Below the pieces are notes generated by a model. The model saw nothing but the letters and a program-made list of their open reading frames with translations. It was not told the DNA's origin and made no database searches. This document shows, piece by piece, positions 1-8,019 of a DNA stretch of 64,000 nucleotides. Position 1 is the stretch's first letter; each line of letters begins with the position of its first letter. The DNA is from Burkholderia sp. Bp8992 (GTDB lineage: Bacteria > Pseudomonadota > Gammaproteobacteria > Burkholderiales > Burkholderiaceae), in contig NZ_QTQI01000005.1 in NCBI RefSeq assembly GCF_003853705.1, forward strand, positions 124,001 to 188,000. The letters are read 5' to 3'. The translations under genes and the position numbers were made by a program.

Positions 1-576
1 GTAATTCGTGAAGCCGGCGTGGGTCATTGCGGCGATCAGCACCTGGCGGTTGCGTGCGGCGGCGCGGCTGATGAACGCGTTGCGCGTGTAGCACGCGCCG
101 GAGGATTCCCGGTCGGTGGCGTTCATGATGCAGCCCATGTCGATCTCGATGCCTTCCGCCGAGATCAGCGTCAGGTCGATGGCGGCGCCCGTCGGATGGG
201 CGGCGACTTCCGGCGGTGCGACGTAGTGGCTCGTCAGTGCGATCAACGTGCCTTCGTCCGGCAGCGGATTCAGCGTACGGCGCAGGTGCGCGAGATGCTC
301 GGTGAAGTACTGGCGCTGCAGCGCCAGCGGGCGGTAGCCTTCCTTGATGTACAGGCGCAGGTCGCCGGGCAGCGCGTGCGCGGCGGCGATCAGCCGTTCC
401 GCCACGCTGCGACGCACTTTCAGGAAATGCGGGCTCCTGCTCTCGATATCGCGGCGGTCGAGATCGACGGCGATGCGGTCATGGAAGCCTGAGAGATCGA
501 CGAACCCTTCGTGCGACTCCTGCAGGGCGATCGAGCGGACGGCGGGATCGGAAAGCGGTATCACGGTAGCGAGCAA
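1..576 (-). CDS. VanX-family D-alanyl-D-alanine dipeptidase, 3' end outside window
   Basis: Partial protein of peptidase family M15D, zinc enzymes that split D-Ala-D-Ala. Reading the minus strand gives an open frame with the family's hallmarks in order: the YIKEGYRPLALQRQYF segment, then HPTGAAIDLTL (zinc-binding His and Asp of the SxHxxGxAxD region), an acidic MGCIMN segment, and SSGACYTRN before the window ends; the C-terminal EWWH motif would lie outside. No ATG lies in frame after the upstream stop, so the start is uncertain: a TTG at 576 (giving MLATVIPL) or a GTG at 564, neither with a clear ribosome site. Such enzymes in non-producers of glycopeptides usually recycle peptidoglycan dipeptides. 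The PIN toxin gene lies just upstream on the same strand, apparently unrelated. Confidence 0.75.
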   Translation of the reverse strand, partial: MLATVIPLSDPAVRSIALQESHEGFVDLSGFHDRIAVDLDRRDIESRSPHFLKVRRSVAERLIAAAHALPGDLRLYIKEGYRPLALQRQYFTEHLAHLRRTLNPLPDEGTLIALTSHYVAPPEVAAHPTGAAIDLTLISAEGIEIDMGCIMNATDRESSGACYTRNAFISRAAARNRQVLIAAMTHAGFTNY

Positions 577-708
577 GTGACGCGATGACGGTGGCGGGCC
601 ACAAGCCGAACAGGTGAGGCGGCCGTGGTCGTTTTGGTCAGACGAATCGGCAATATGCCAGAGTTGGGCTGAGCGCGTATGGCGGTTGGATACGCGGGCG
701 GGTGGCGC

Positions 709-1104
709 TCACCAGAGCGTCTTGACGTGCGCGTACGCGTGGATTTTTTCGTCGCGGGTAATCAACTGCGCGCCGAGCCGCCGCGCGGTGGCAACGATCA
801 TGCGGTCTGCCGGATCCTTGTGGAACGTGCCGGGCAGGTCGGTGGACTTCGCGGCGATGTCGGCATCGACCGGCACGAAGCGCATGCCGTCGATCTGCGC
901 GACGGTGGCGAGCCATGCGTCGACATCCATCGTCAGTGCGAGGCGATCGTTGCGCACCAGCATCGCGATCTCCCACGCGGAGATCGCGGATGCGGCGAGC
1001 GCACCCTCGCTGCGTGCGCGATCGATCGCGCTTCGCGCCTTCTTGCTGAGCGAAGGGTCGCCCGCCACCCACCACACCAATGCATGCGTATCCAGCACGA
1101 TCAC
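709..1104 (-). CDS. VapC-like PIN-domain ribonuclease toxin
   Basis: 131-aa PIN-domain protein of the type II toxin family; members cleave RNA with a Mg-dependent acidic centre. Visible are IVLDTHALVWW (first Asp), SAISAWEIAML (the conserved Glu), and DPADRMIVATARRLGAQLITRDEKI (the later Asp pair). The GTG at 1104 is chosen because it forms a GTGA overlap with the antitoxin stop at 1101-1103, the usual coupling in these modules, and yields the family N-terminus (M/V)IVLDTHALVWW; an ATG at 1119 would add five residues. Its partner is the Phd-like protein encoded immediately upstream. Confidence 0.85.
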   Translation of the reverse strand: MIVLDTHALVWWVAGDPSLSKKARSAIDRARSEGALAASAISAWEIAMLVRNDRLALTMDVDAWLATVAQIDGMRFVPVDADIAAKSTDLPGTFHKDPADRMIVATARRLGAQLITRDEKIHAYAHVKTLW

Positions 1105-1340
1105 CGCGACGCCTCCCAATCATCTTCCGCAATCGGATCGAGAGGATTGTCGTAGCGCATGACCGAGCCGCGCAATATGTCCAACGGCTGAGCTTCGCGT
1201 GCGTGATACGGCCGGATCTCGAGCGTCGGCTTGCCGTGGTCGGTGACGATCAGACTTTCGCCCGATGCCTCGACGAGCCGGAAGTATTCGAGGGCGCGGG
1301 CCTTGAATTCGGATTTCGATACGGGAGCGTGCGGCATCAT
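1101..1340 (-). CDS. Phd/YefM-type antitoxin
   Basis: 79-aa protein resembling Phd/YefM antitoxins: an N-terminal DNA-binding half (VSKSEFKARALEYFRLVEASGESLIVTD, then HGKPTLEIRPY, the typical G-x-P-x-x-x-I turn) followed by a charged, proline-containing C-terminus that would wrap the toxin. Two ATGs (1340, 1337) are possible starts. It overlaps the PIN toxin by 4 bp. Phd-like antitoxins usually repress their own operon; a perfect 10-bp direct repeat sits directly upstream. Pairing a Phd-type antitoxin with a PIN toxin is a common mixed combination. Confidence 0.85.
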   Translation of the reverse strand: MMPHAPVSKSEFKARALEYFRLVEASGESLIVTDHGKPTLEIRPYHAREAQPLDILRGSVMRYDNPLDPIAEDDWEASR

Positions 1341-1349
1341 GATATGAGC

Positions 1350-1373
1350 ATGGTCATTTGACGATGGTCATTT
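1350..1373. promoter_or_regulatory. Direct repeat, candidate antitoxin operator
   Basis: ATGGTCATTT occurs twice, at 1350-1359 and 1364-1373, with a 4-bp gap, 10 bp upstream of the Phd-like antitoxin start. The 14-bp periodicity and position suit autoregulation by the antitoxin-toxin complex. Known Phd/YefM sites are usually palindromic, so the assignment is inference. Confidence 0.4.
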
Positions 1374-1405
1374 TAGGCTCGTATTTCGACGCGATGCAAG
1401 CGCCG

Positions 1406-1434
1406 GGTGTCACGCGTGCGCAACGCGTGACACC
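1406..1434 (-). terminator. Hairpin downstream of piuC
   Basis: GGTGTCACGCG and its exact complement CGCGTGACACC flank a 7-nt loop, giving an 11-bp stem 27 bp beyond the piuC stop and before the toxin-antitoxin operon. No T-tract follows in either direction, so it may be a processing or rho-assisted end rather than a classical intrinsic terminator. Confidence 0.5.
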
Positions 1435-1460
1435 GGAAAGGGCGGCGTTACCGATTCACG

Positions 1461-2144
1461 CTACGCATCCGCCCACTTCCTCAACAGGTTGTGATAAACG
1501 CCCGTCAATGAAATGACCATCGCATCCTTCGCCCCTTTCTCCGCGGAAAGCGCCTGAATCTGCGTATCGAGCTGAAACAGCAGCGTGCGGTCGCCGTCAT
1601 CCCGCACCATGCTCTGGATCCAGAAGAACGAAGCGACACGCTCGCCGCGTGTGACCGGCGTCACGTGATGCAGGCTCGATGCCGGATACAGCACGAGATC
1701 GCCAGCCGGTAGCTTCGCGCGATGCACGCCGTACGTATCCTCGACGCACAGCTCACCGCCGTCGTACGCATCGGGTTCTTCGAGAAACAGCGTCGCCGAC
1801 AGGTCGCTGCGCACGCGGAAATCCGTACCGCGCAGCAACCGGATCGCGTTGTCGACGTGCGTGTCGAACGTCTCGCCGCCTGCATAGCGATTGAACAGCG
1901 GCGGAAAGACCTTCAGCGGCAGCGCTGCCGAAAAGAACAGCGGATTGCGTGCGAGCGCATCCTGGATCGCGTCGCCAACGGTGCGCGAGACTGGCGAGCC
2001 TTCCGGCAACTGCCGGTTGCGTTTCGCGAGCGCCGACTGAGCACCGGACGTCGCGTTACCGTCAACCCATTCGGCCCCATCGAGCAGGTCGCGACATTGC
2101 ACGACCTGCGCTTTGGTCAATACGCAGGGGATGTGAAGCATCAT
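1461..2144 (-). CDS. piuC: PKHD-type Fe(II)/2-oxoglutarate hydroxylase PiuC
   Basis: 227 aa, the usual length for PiuC/YbiX proteins, dioxygenases encoded next to catecholate siderophore receptors. The double-stranded beta-helix iron site is visible: the HVD of [12 protein letters not shown] gives the first His and Asp, [18 protein letters not shown] the second His, and [14 protein letters not shown] the 2-oxoglutarate-binding Arg. The first of two tandem ATGs (2144) overlaps the stop of the Sel1 gene, so translation is coupled. The substrate is not established; a role in modifying or releasing imported siderophore is the usual proposal. A much longer reading frame runs through from the receptor region but is a GC artefact. 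Confidence 0.92.
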   Translation of the reverse strand: MMLHIPCVLTKAQVVQCRDLLDGAEWVDGNATSGAQSALAKRNRQLPEGSPVSRTVGDAIQDALARNPLFFSAALPLKVFPPLFNRYAGGETFDTHVDNAIRLLRGTDFRVRSDLSATLFLEEPDAYDGGELCVEDTYGVHRAKLPAGDLVLYPASSLHHVTPVTRGERVASFFWIQSMVRDDGDRTLLFQLDTQIQALSAEKGAKDAMVISLTGVYHNLLRKWADA

Positions 2145-2896
2145 GAGGCGGATTCCATTGCGTGTGGCGCCAGTTGCAGCGCCGCCGAGCGAAAAGCGGC
2201 GACCGGCGACGACGCGAGATACGCGCGCATCTTCGCGATGAAGGCGGGCGTCGCGGTGGCCGGCACGCACGCGAGCCAGTCGAGCGCTTCGTCGATGTGC
2301 CCGCGCTCGGCGAGCAGCCGCGCATAGTTGAACTGGCCGCGGAAGTCGCCCGCCTCGGCCGCGCGGCGATAGTGGTCGAACGCGGCGTCGGTGTCGACCG
2401 CCACGACCCAGCCATCTTCGTAGAAACCGCCGATCAGGTTGATCGATTTCGCATGGCCGAGTGCGGCCGCGCGGCGGAACCAGTCGAGCGCGTCGGTGCG
2501 GTTCTCGTCGACGCCGTTGCCGAGCGCGAGCGCCGTCGCGTAGTTGTACATGCCCCAGTCGAGCCCCGCCTGCGCGGCGAGCCGGTACCAGTACACGGCC
2601 ACCGGCGCGCACGCGGCCGTACCCCAGCCGAACTCGTAGCAGCGGCCGAGCATGTTCATCGCCATCGGATGACCGGCCCGCGCCGCGTGCCGGAACCAGT
2701 TGAACGCGGCCGCCGGATCGCGCGCGACGCCGTGCCCGTCGAGCAGGTACTGGCCGTAGACGGCCTGCGCATCGACGATGCCGTGGTCGGCGGCCGCCGC
2801 GACCCACGCGGCGGCACGCTCGGGCGGCCCGGCCAGGATGTCGGCGAACTCGCGCGGCGATACCGACGCGAGCGCCTTCAGCGACACGGCCTCCAT
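2141..2896 (-). CDS. Sel1-repeat protein of the piu iron operon
   Basis: 251-aa protein built from Sel1-like helical repeats, roughly 36 residues each, recognisable by A-x-x-x-Y/L-G-x-x-Y-x-x-G-x-G-V and A-x-x-W-F/Y-R-x-A-A patterns (for example [35 protein letters not shown]). No signal peptide is evident, so it is probably cytoplasmic and serves in protein-protein contact. It starts 3 bp after the receptor stop and its own stop overlaps the piuC start. The receptor-Sel1-PiuC set also occurs around piuA/piuC in Pseudomonas, which supports a conserved but undefined role in iron-siderophore handling. Confidence 0.88.
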   Translation of the reverse strand: MEAVSLKALASVSPREFADILAGPPERAAAWVAAAADHGIVDAQAVYGQYLLDGHGVARDPAAAFNWFRHAARAGHPMAMNMLGRCYEFGWGTAACAPVAVYWYRLAAQAGLDWGMYNYATALALGNGVDENRTDALDWFRRAAALGHAKSINLIGGFYEDGWVVAVDTDAAFDHYRRAAEAGDFRGQFNYARLLAERGHIDEALDWLACVPATATPAFIAKMRAYLASSPVAAFRSAALQLAPHAMESAS

Positions 2897-2899
2897 CGA

Positions 2900-5143
2900 T
2901 CAGTAGCGCGCGTTCAGCGTGACGAACGCCGAGCGGCCCGGCGCGATCGACGCATAGTGCGCCGGGTACGCCTGATCGAAGTACGTGCGGTTGAACAGGT
3001 TGTTCACGTTCAGCTGCAGGTCGAGCTTCTTGTTGATCCGGTACTGCGCCATCGCGTCGAAGCGCCAGTACGACGGCACGGCGCGCTGGTTCGCCGGATC
3101 GCCGAAGACTTCCGACATGTAGAACGCACCGCCGCCGACCGTGAACTTCGGCGTGACGTCGTAGTTCGACCACATCGTGAGGCTGTGCTTCGGCGTGTTC
3201 GGGAAGCGGTTGCCGTTGTTCGCGGCGTCCTTGCCGTTGTCGCGCAGTTCGCTCTTCATGTACGTGTAGCCGCCGAACACCTGCCACTGTTTCGTGATCT
3301 GGCCTGCGAGGCCGAGTTCGAGACCCTGCACGCGCTTGTTGCCGACCATCGCGTACTGGTTGTTCGGCAGCGTCACACGCGCGTTCGTGGTGTCGATCTG
3401 GAACAGCGCGGCCGTCAGTGACAGCTTGTCGTTCAGCACGTTCCACTTCGTGCCGAGCTCGATGCTGCGGTTCTTCTCGGGCGCCATCTGATCGGCGTTC
3501 GGGCCGACGCCGCCGCGGCCCGGCGTGAGCGACTGCGTCTCGCTGCCTTCGCCGAGCAGCATGCCGGCCGGCGTCGACGACGTCGCATACGACGCGTAGA
3601 TGCTGCCGTTCTGCGCGGGCTTGAACACGAGGCCGGCCTGCCAGTTGAACAGCGTGTCGTCGCGCGTGGTGGTCTTGCCGCCGTTGGCCTTGGTATCGGT
3701 GAAGCGGGTCGAGTAGTCGTCGACGCGCACGCCGGCGTTGACCTGCCAGCGCGGCGTGATCTCGATCGTGTCGAAGCCGTAGATCGACTTCGTCGTGGTG
3801 CGCGCATGCGCGTAGTCGTTGTTGCGCGTGATCGAACCGGCCCACGGGTCGTTCGGGTTCGGCGACCACAGGCTCGTGCAGTTGTAGCCCGACGCGGCGC
3901 CGATGCCTTTCTGGCAGATCTTGCCGGTGTCGGTCGCGACCGTGTACGAATCGCGCTTGCCCCATTCGCGGGACAGCTCGATGCCGGTCGTGAAGCTGTG
4001 CTTGAACGGGCCCGTGCGGAATTCCCCGAACAGCTCGGTCAGGTTCGCGAGGCTGTTGATCGAGCTGTCGCGGTTGTTGTTGCGGCGCCAGACCTTGCCG
4101 TTCACCACGTTGCCCTGGCTGTCGTCCGGCTGCGTCCAGATGTAGTCCTGCGTCGATTCCGTGTAGCGGGTGGTATTGCGGATCGTCAGCGAAGACGTGA
4201 TGTCGTGCTCGATCTTGATCGTGCTGATGTCCGACGTGGTCTTGCGGAAGTCGCGATCGATCAGGCCGTAGAAGTTGTGGCGATCGACGGGCGCCGGATA
4301 GATCGTGTTGACGTTCGCGGGCTTGTTCGACGTCGTGTAGAAGTACGGGATGCCGCCGTCCGGCATGTCGTCCGTCTGCAGGTGGTAGTAGCTCGCGGTC
4401 ACGCGCGTCGGCGTGCCGAGGCCGAACGCGATGGACGGTGCGACGCCCCAGCGCTCGTTGTTGACGGCGTCGCGGCCGGCGACGTCGTTGTTGTGGCTCA
4501 TCAGGTTCAGGCGGAACGCGGCGTGATCGGCGAACTGCCAGTTGCCGTCGGCCGTGAAGCGGCGATAGCGGTCGGTGCCGAGGCCCGCGCTCGCGGCGGC
4601 CGTCGTGCCGAGGTGCGGCGCCTTCGTGATCAGGTTGATGCTGCCGCCGGCGCCGCCGCGGCCGCCGTACGCGCCGTCGGAGCCCTTGGTGATCTCGACG
4701 CGCTCGGTGTTGAAGATCTCGCGCGTGGTCGCGCCCGTGTCGCGCATGCCGTCGACGAACATGCTGCCCTGCGTGTCGTAGCCGCGGATGAACGGACGGT
4801 CGCCGAGCGGGTTGCCGCCTTCGCCGGCGCCGAACGTGATGCCGGGCACGGTGCGCAGCGCTTCGGTCAGCGTCGACGCGCCGCTGCTCTGGATCAGCTC
4901 CTGCGGGATCACGGTGACGGACTTCGGCGTGTCGACGAGCGGCGCGGTGAATTTCGCGGAAGCGGAAAAGTCGGCCTTGTAGCTGTGCTCGGTCTTGCCC
5001 TTGATCTCGATCGGCGCGAGATGGCCTTCGGTGCTGGCGGGGGCCGCGGGCGGCGTGCCGTCGGCGAACGCGGGGCTCGCGGCGAGCACGCTGCACAGGG
5101 TGGTGAATTTACCGAGCTTCAGCTCGTCGGAACGGGACTTCAT
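2900..5143 (-). CDS. fiu: TonB-dependent catecholate siderophore receptor (Fiu/PiuA-like)
   Basis: 747-aa outer-membrane receptor. A signal peptide ends near ASPAFA; a TonB-box-like stretch (APIEIKGK) precedes the plug, with [48 protein letters not shown] and [20 protein letters not shown], all typical of the siderophore class. A 22-strand barrel follows and ends in the aromatic VTLNARY required for outer-membrane insertion. With PiuC alongside, Fiu/PiuA is the best match; these import iron-catecholates and, in known relatives, siderophore-conjugated beta-lactams. The 290-bp upstream region is markedly AT-rich, as expected of an iron-regulated promoter, but I could not find a convincing Fur box. 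Confidence 0.92.
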   Translation of the reverse strand: MKSRSDELKLGKFTTLCSVLAASPAFADGTPPAAPASTEGHLAPIEIKGKTEHSYKADFSASAKFTAPLVDTPKSVTVIPQELIQSSGASTLTEALRTVPGITFGAGEGGNPLGDRPFIRGYDTQGSMFVDGMRDTGATTREIFNTERVEITKGSDGAYGGRGGAGGSINLITKAPHLGTTAAASAGLGTDRYRRFTADGNWQFADHAAFRLNLMSHNNDVAGRDAVNNERWGVAPSIAFGLGTPTRVTASYYHLQTDDMPDGGIPYFYTTSNKPANVNTIYPAPVDRHNFYGLIDRDFRKTTSDISTIKIEHDITSSLTIRNTTRYTESTQDYIWTQPDDSQGNVVNGKVWRRNNNRDSSINSLANLTELFGEFRTGPFKHSFTTGIELSREWGKRDSYTVATDTGKICQKGIGAASGYNCTSLWSPNPNDPWAGSITRNNDYAHARTTTKSIYGFDTIEITPRWQVNAGVRVDDYSTRFTDTKANGGKTTTRDDTLFNWQAGLVFKPAQNGSIYASYATSSTPAGMLLGEGSETQSLTPGRGGVGPNADQMAPEKNRSIELGTKWNVLNDKLSLTAALFQIDTTNARVTLPNNQYAMVGNKRVQGLELGLAGQITKQWQVFGGYTYMKSELRDNGKDAANNGNRFPNTPKHSLTMWSNYDVTPKFTVGGGAFYMSEVFGDPANQRAVPSYWRFDAMAQYRINKKLDLQLNVNNLFNRTYFDQAYPAHYASIAPGRSAFVTLNARY

Positions 5144-5432
5144 GATGCGTTCGACCTCGCGATGTGGCCCCGGAGACGGTGCGCTGCAGAAATGTGCATG
5201 CCGCCGGGAATTATTACGATTTGTTTTCAGGCGGCATTCTATGTAATTTCTTGTTGAATGAGAAGCGTTCTTGTTTATGTTTGTAAGGTGATTGTTGACG
5301 AATGTTGCGGAGGGGTTTTGAGGGTTGGCGGGGCGGGCGGGATGGCCGAATGGCCGAATGGGACGGGCGTGGCGGACGGCTTACAGTGGTCGAATCTCCA
5401 TTCGGCTCAAATGACAGCAAGGTGTTAGTATG

Positions 5433-5455
5433 ACTGCATTGCAAGCAAATGTAGT
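5433..5455. promoter_or_regulatory. Inverted repeat before FitA-like antitoxin
   Basis: ACTGCATT-N7-AATGTAGT, one mismatch in 8-bp arms, ends 10 bp before the ATG at 5466. Its position suits autorepression by the ribbon-helix-helix antitoxin; FitAB binds an inverted repeat in its own promoter in Neisseria. It also argues for 5466 rather than 5430 as the true start, since 5430 would place the repeat inside the gene. Confidence 0.4.
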
Positions 5456-5465
5456 GAGGCGCATC

Positions 5466-5705
5466 ATGCCCGTGATCACGGTTCGAAATTTGCCCGACGA
5501 AGTGCATCGCGCGCTTCGAATCCGGGCCGCGCAACATGGCCGCAGTACCGAGGCCGAGGTGAGAGACATTCTCGAGCAAGCCGTTCGGCCCGGCGGCCGG
5601 CCCAGGCTCGGGACGCTGCTGGCTGAAATCGGGCGGGAGGCTGGCGGCATCGATTTCGAAGTTCAGCGTGACAAATCGCCAACCGATCCGATGAGCTTCG
5701 AATGA
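5466..5705 (+). CDS. FitA-like ribbon-helix-helix antitoxin
   Basis: 79-aa antitoxin. N-terminal PVITVRNLPDEVHRALRIRA forms the beta-strand and first helix, and AAQHGRSTEAEVRDILEQAV the second helix, close in pattern to FitA, which binds DNA as a ribbon-helix-helix and occupies the PIN toxin with its C-terminus. The ATG at 5466 is preferred over one at 5430 because the conserved fold starts at residue 2 and GTGAGG lies upstream. The 3' end overlaps the toxin start in an ATGA. It faces away from the iron operon and shares that operon's AT-rich intergenic region. Confidence 0.85.
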   Translation: MPVITVRNLPDEVHRALRIRAAQHGRSTEAEVRDILEQAVRPGGRPRLGTLLAEIGREAGGIDFEVQRDKSPTDPMSFE

Positions 5706-6121
5706 TCCTGGTCGATACCAACGTCATTTCCGAGCCGCTGCGGCGCGAGCCGAGCGCAGCCGTGATCGAGTGGCTCGACGCGCAGAACGTCGACACGTTG
5801 TTTCTAGCCGCAATCAGTCTGGCCGAGATTCGATTCGGCGTGGCCGCGTTGCCGGTGGGGCGCAGGCGGGACTGGCTCGAGCAAAGCATCGAGCAGCGGG
5901 TCGTGCCGTTGTTTCGCGGCCGGATCCTGCCGTTCGACGATGCGGCCAGTCAGGCGTATGCGAGCCTTCGTGCGAAGGCGCGTGCGGTTGGCAATGCGAT
6001 GGCGTCGGCCGATGGCTTCATCGCTGCAACCGCCGCCGCGAACGGTTTGATCGTGGCCACGCGCGACGTCGCGCCCTTCGAGGCAGCGGGCCTGCGTGTG
6101 ATCGACCCTTGGGCCAGCTGA
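5702..6121 (+). CDS. FitB/VapC-like PIN-domain toxin
   Basis: 139-aa PIN toxin. MILVDTNVISEPLRREP carries the first catalytic Asp, AAISLAEIRFGVAALP the conserved Glu, and SADGFIAATAAANGLIVATRD the last acidic pair; the order and the RFGVAALPxGRRR segment match FitB-type toxins. The ATG overlaps the antitoxin stop by 4 bp. It differs clearly in sequence from the PIN toxin at 709-1104, so the two modules are not a recent duplication. Confidence 0.87.
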   Translation: MILVDTNVISEPLRREPSAAVIEWLDAQNVDTLFLAAISLAEIRFGVAALPVGRRRDWLEQSIEQRVVPLFRGRILPFDDAASQAYASLRAKARAVGNAMASADGFIAATAAANGLIVATRDVAPFEAAGLRVIDPWAS

Positions 6122-6165
6122 CGCCGGGTCGGCCGCCGCCACGCTACCGGCACCGAAAATGACAA

Positions 6166-6186
6166 CGCGCCGTGCAAGCCGGCGCG
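6166..6186 (-). terminator. Hairpin between fitB-like gene and pyrB
   Basis: CGCGCCG and CGGCGCG flank 7 nt. On the minus strand the stem is followed by TTGTCATTTT, a weak T-rich tail, 76 bp past the pyrB stop. It could serve both convergent genes. Confidence 0.45.
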
Positions 6187-6261
6187 CTGGGTGCGTTACG
6201 TCTGCGTGCGGCCCTTGAACCGAAGCAATCTCGCGTTCAGGCGCGCGACACCGGCCGCAGG

Positions 6262-7557
6262 TCAGTCGATCCCGTGAAACACCGCATCCTCGGGCCCGAG
6301 GTACGCAGGCGGGCGCCACGTCGCATCGCGCATCGAGTGCTGGACGAGATTCTCGACCCCGAGCAGGATCGCGAAGATCGCCATCCGCACCGGAATGCCG
6401 TTGTCGGTCTGGCGGAAGATGGCCAGGCGCGGGTCGCGGTTCAGGTCGACCGACAGGTCGTTCGCGCCCGGCCGGCTGTCGCGCGGCAGCGGGTGCATGA
6501 TCAGCGTGTCGGGCTTGCACACCGAGTCGACGAGTGCCTGGTTGATCTGGAAATCCGGTGTGTAGCCTTCGAACGACTCGTCGGTGAAGCGCTCCTTCTG
6601 GATCCGCGTCGCATAGACGACGTCCGCGCCGCGCAGCCCGGCCGCGAGGTCGTTCGTCTGCTCGACTACATGGCCGTTCGTCGCGATCTGGTCGACGATG
6701 TATGCCGGCATCTCGAGCGTCGGCGGCGACACGAGCGTGAACTTCAGCCCGCGGTACAGCGCGAGCAGCTTGACGAGCGAGTGCACGGTGCGGCCGTATT
6801 TGAGGTCGCCGACCAGCGCGATGTGCGCGCCGTCGACGATCTTGCCGAGCCGCGAAAACTCGCGCTGGATCGTATAGAGATCGAGCAACGCCTGGCTCGG
6901 ATGTTCGCCGGGGCCGTCGCCGCCGTTGATCACGGGCAGGTTGGTTGCACGCGCGAACTCGGCCACCGAGCCTTTCTCCGGATGCCGGATCACGAGCGCG
7001 TCGACGTAACCGGCCATCACGCGGCTCGTGTCGTAGATCGATTCGCCCTTGGCCATCGACGAGAACGTGAAGCCCGTCGTGTCGCACACCGAGCCGCCGA
7101 GCCGGCAGAAGGCCGCGCCGAACGACACGCGGGTGCGCGTGCTGGCTTCGAAGAACAGGTTGCCGAGCACCGCGCCTTCCAGCACGCGCGAGATCTTGTG
7201 GCGTCGCGCGATCGGCTGCATCACGTCGGCCACGCGGAACAGCGCCTCGACCGATTCGCGCGAGAACTGGTCGACCGAGATCAATTGCGGCTTGCCTTCG
7301 AACAGGAACTGCTTCGAGAGCTCCTGTTTGTCTACGCTTTGCGTATAGTCTCCACCATCCGGCGCCGAGCGCTCGACGATTTCCGAAACAAAGCGCTCGA
7401 CGATCTCGGGCATCCCGCGCGATTCCTGCGAATCGTCGGGCAGCAGCCACGTATCCAGTGCGCGCCGGCTGACGCCGATGCGATTGGCGAACGCTTCGCG
7501 GGTCATGTTGAGGCGGCGCATCGCGTCGCGGAGGAAGGCTTGCTGGGGAACGGTCAT
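6262..7557 (-). CDS. pyrB: Aspartate carbamoyltransferase with N-terminal HTH domain
   Basis: 431 aa, about 120 longer than a plain catalytic chain. ATCase joins carbamoyl phosphate to aspartate, the first committed pyrimidine step. From about residue 80 on the enzyme is complete: FFEASTRTRVSF (STRTR at 139-143, carbamoyl-phosphate loop), NGGDGPGEHPSQALLDLYTI, and HPLPRDSRPGANDLSVDL with FRQTDNGIPVRMAIFAILLG. Residues about 7-61 instead read as a DNA-binding helix-turn-helix (MTREAFANRIGVSRRALDTWL), similar to XRE/YiaG-type repressors. The ATG at 7557 follows CAGGAG; longer upstream frames lack a ribosome site. A perfect palindrome covers the promoter, so the protein may regulate its own gene. 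No pyrC or pyrI is adjacent. Confidence 0.9.
   Translation of the reverse strand: MTVPQQAFLRDAMRRLNMTREAFANRIGVSRRALDTWLLPDDSQESRGMPEIVERFVSEIVERSAPDGGDYTQSVDKQELSKQFLFEGKPQLISVDQFSRESVEALFRVADVMQPIARRHKISRVLEGAVLGNLFFEASTRTRVSFGAAFCRLGGSVCDTTGFTFSSMAKGESIYDTSRVMAGYVDALVIRHPEKGSVAEFARATNLPVINGGDGPGEHPSQALLDLYTIQREFSRLGKIVDGAHIALVGDLKYGRTVHSLVKLLALYRGLKFTLVSPPTLEMPAYIVDQIATNGHVVEQTNDLAAGLRGADVVYATRIQKERFTDESFEGYTPDFQINQALVDSVCKPDTLIMHPLPRDSRPGANDLSVDLNRDPRLAIFRQTDNGIPVRMAIFAILLGVENLVQHSMRDATWRPPAYLGPEDAVFHGID
7333..7345. promoter_or_regulatory. Second TACGC-N3-GCGTA element inside pyrB
   Basis: TACGC TTT GCGTA repeats the core of the promoter palindrome (TACGC GGT GCGTA at 7581-7593... core arms 7580-7584 and 7588-7592) inside the coding sequence, about 240 bp downstream, at the codons joining the HTH domain to the catalytic domain. 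It could be an auxiliary operator for looping; chance is possible because only 10 positions are defined. Confidence 0.35.
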
Positions 7558-7575
7558 CGGCGGCTCCTGACGGAA

Positions 7576-7619
7576 AATATACGCGGTGCGTATATTAGTT
7601 CCTGGCGCAATGAAGTCAA
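7576..7619 (-). promoter_or_regulatory. pyrB promoter with overlapping palindromic operator
   Basis: On the minus strand TTGACT (7619-7614), a 16-bp spacer and TAATAT (7597-7592) form a good sigma-70 promoter. The perfect inverted repeat AATATACGC-N3-GCGTATATT (7576-7596) covers the -10 box and expected start point and ends 18 bp before the start codon. This is the layout of a repressor site; the HTH domain of the pyrB product itself is the nearest candidate ligand. Confidence 0.65.
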
Positions 7620-7672
7620 GGAAAATCTGTGCGGACGGCTGTGTGGCGCGTGTAACACGCGGCGGGTTCGTA

Positions 7673-7735
7673 CTGGCGTGCCGCGTCCGTCTCCGTATAA
7701 TCAGGTCAGGCCCCGTGCCCGGCATGGTGCCGGGC
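7673..7735 (+). promoter_or_regulatory. Promoter and leader hairpin of the entericidin-like gene
   Basis: A perfect TATAAT lies at 7696-7701 with only a weak -35 (CTGGCG, 17 bp upstream). The leader then contains GCCCGGC-N5-GCCGGGC (7717-7735), a 7-bp stem that would form near the 5' end of the transcript. GAAGGAGAATGAG provides the ribosome site before the ATG at 7791. Confidence 0.45.
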
Positions 7736-7790
7736 GCCATGCCGCTAACAATTCGCCCGGTCGGGCTTGTTGATTCGAAGGAGAATGAGA

Positions 7791-7925
7791 ATGACGCGTA
7801 CGATTGCTGCAATGCTGCTGGTGGTGACCGCCGCGCTCGCCGGTTGCAACACGGTCGCCGGCATGGGCCAGGACATTTCGAAGGGTGGCCAGGCGATCAG
7901 CGATTCGGCTGAAAAGGCCAAGTAA
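7791..7925 (+). CDS. Entericidin A/B-family small lipoprotein
   Basis: 44-aa lipoprotein. The signal sequence MTRTIAAMLLVVTAALAG ends in the lipobox LAGC, with Cys19 as the lipidated residue, followed by NTVAGMGQDISKGGQAISDSAEKAK, the amphipathic helix typical of entericidins and their many Burkholderia relatives. A ribosome site (AAGGAG) precedes the ATG and a strong terminator follows, so it is a single-gene unit. In E. coli entericidin B is a stationary-phase membrane toxin countered by EcnA; here only one member is present and a structural envelope role is as likely. Confidence 0.9.
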   Translation: MTRTIAAMLLVVTAALAGCNTVAGMGQDISKGGQAISDSAEKAK

Positions 7926-7950
7926 GCCGACCGGTTCCGGAATGCAGAAG

Positions 7951-7995
7951 GCGCCGGGCCGTCCCGCGATTGCGGGGCGGCCCGGCGCTTTTTTT
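7951..7995 (+). terminator. Intrinsic terminator of the entericidin-like gene
   Basis: A 17-bp stem (GCGCCGGGCCGTCCCGC pairing with GCGGGGCGGCCCGGCGC, one G-U) with a 4-nt loop is followed by seven T residues, 25 bp after the stop codon. It is the strongest terminator in the window. Confidence 0.93.
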
Positions 7996-8019
7996 CGGCC
8001 GGTGCCGACGCCGGTGGCG

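Noticed and set aside
1461-5096. A continuous 1211-codon minus-strand reading frame across the iron operon
   Set aside because: Only its last 227 codons (PiuC) have family motifs; the rest is Arg/His/Ala-rich and opposes the well-defined receptor and Sel1 frames, as expected in GC-rich DNA.
5200-5300. Fur box before the siderophore receptor
   Set aside because: The region is AT-rich and contains TCATT, but I could not find a 19-bp site with convincing symmetry.
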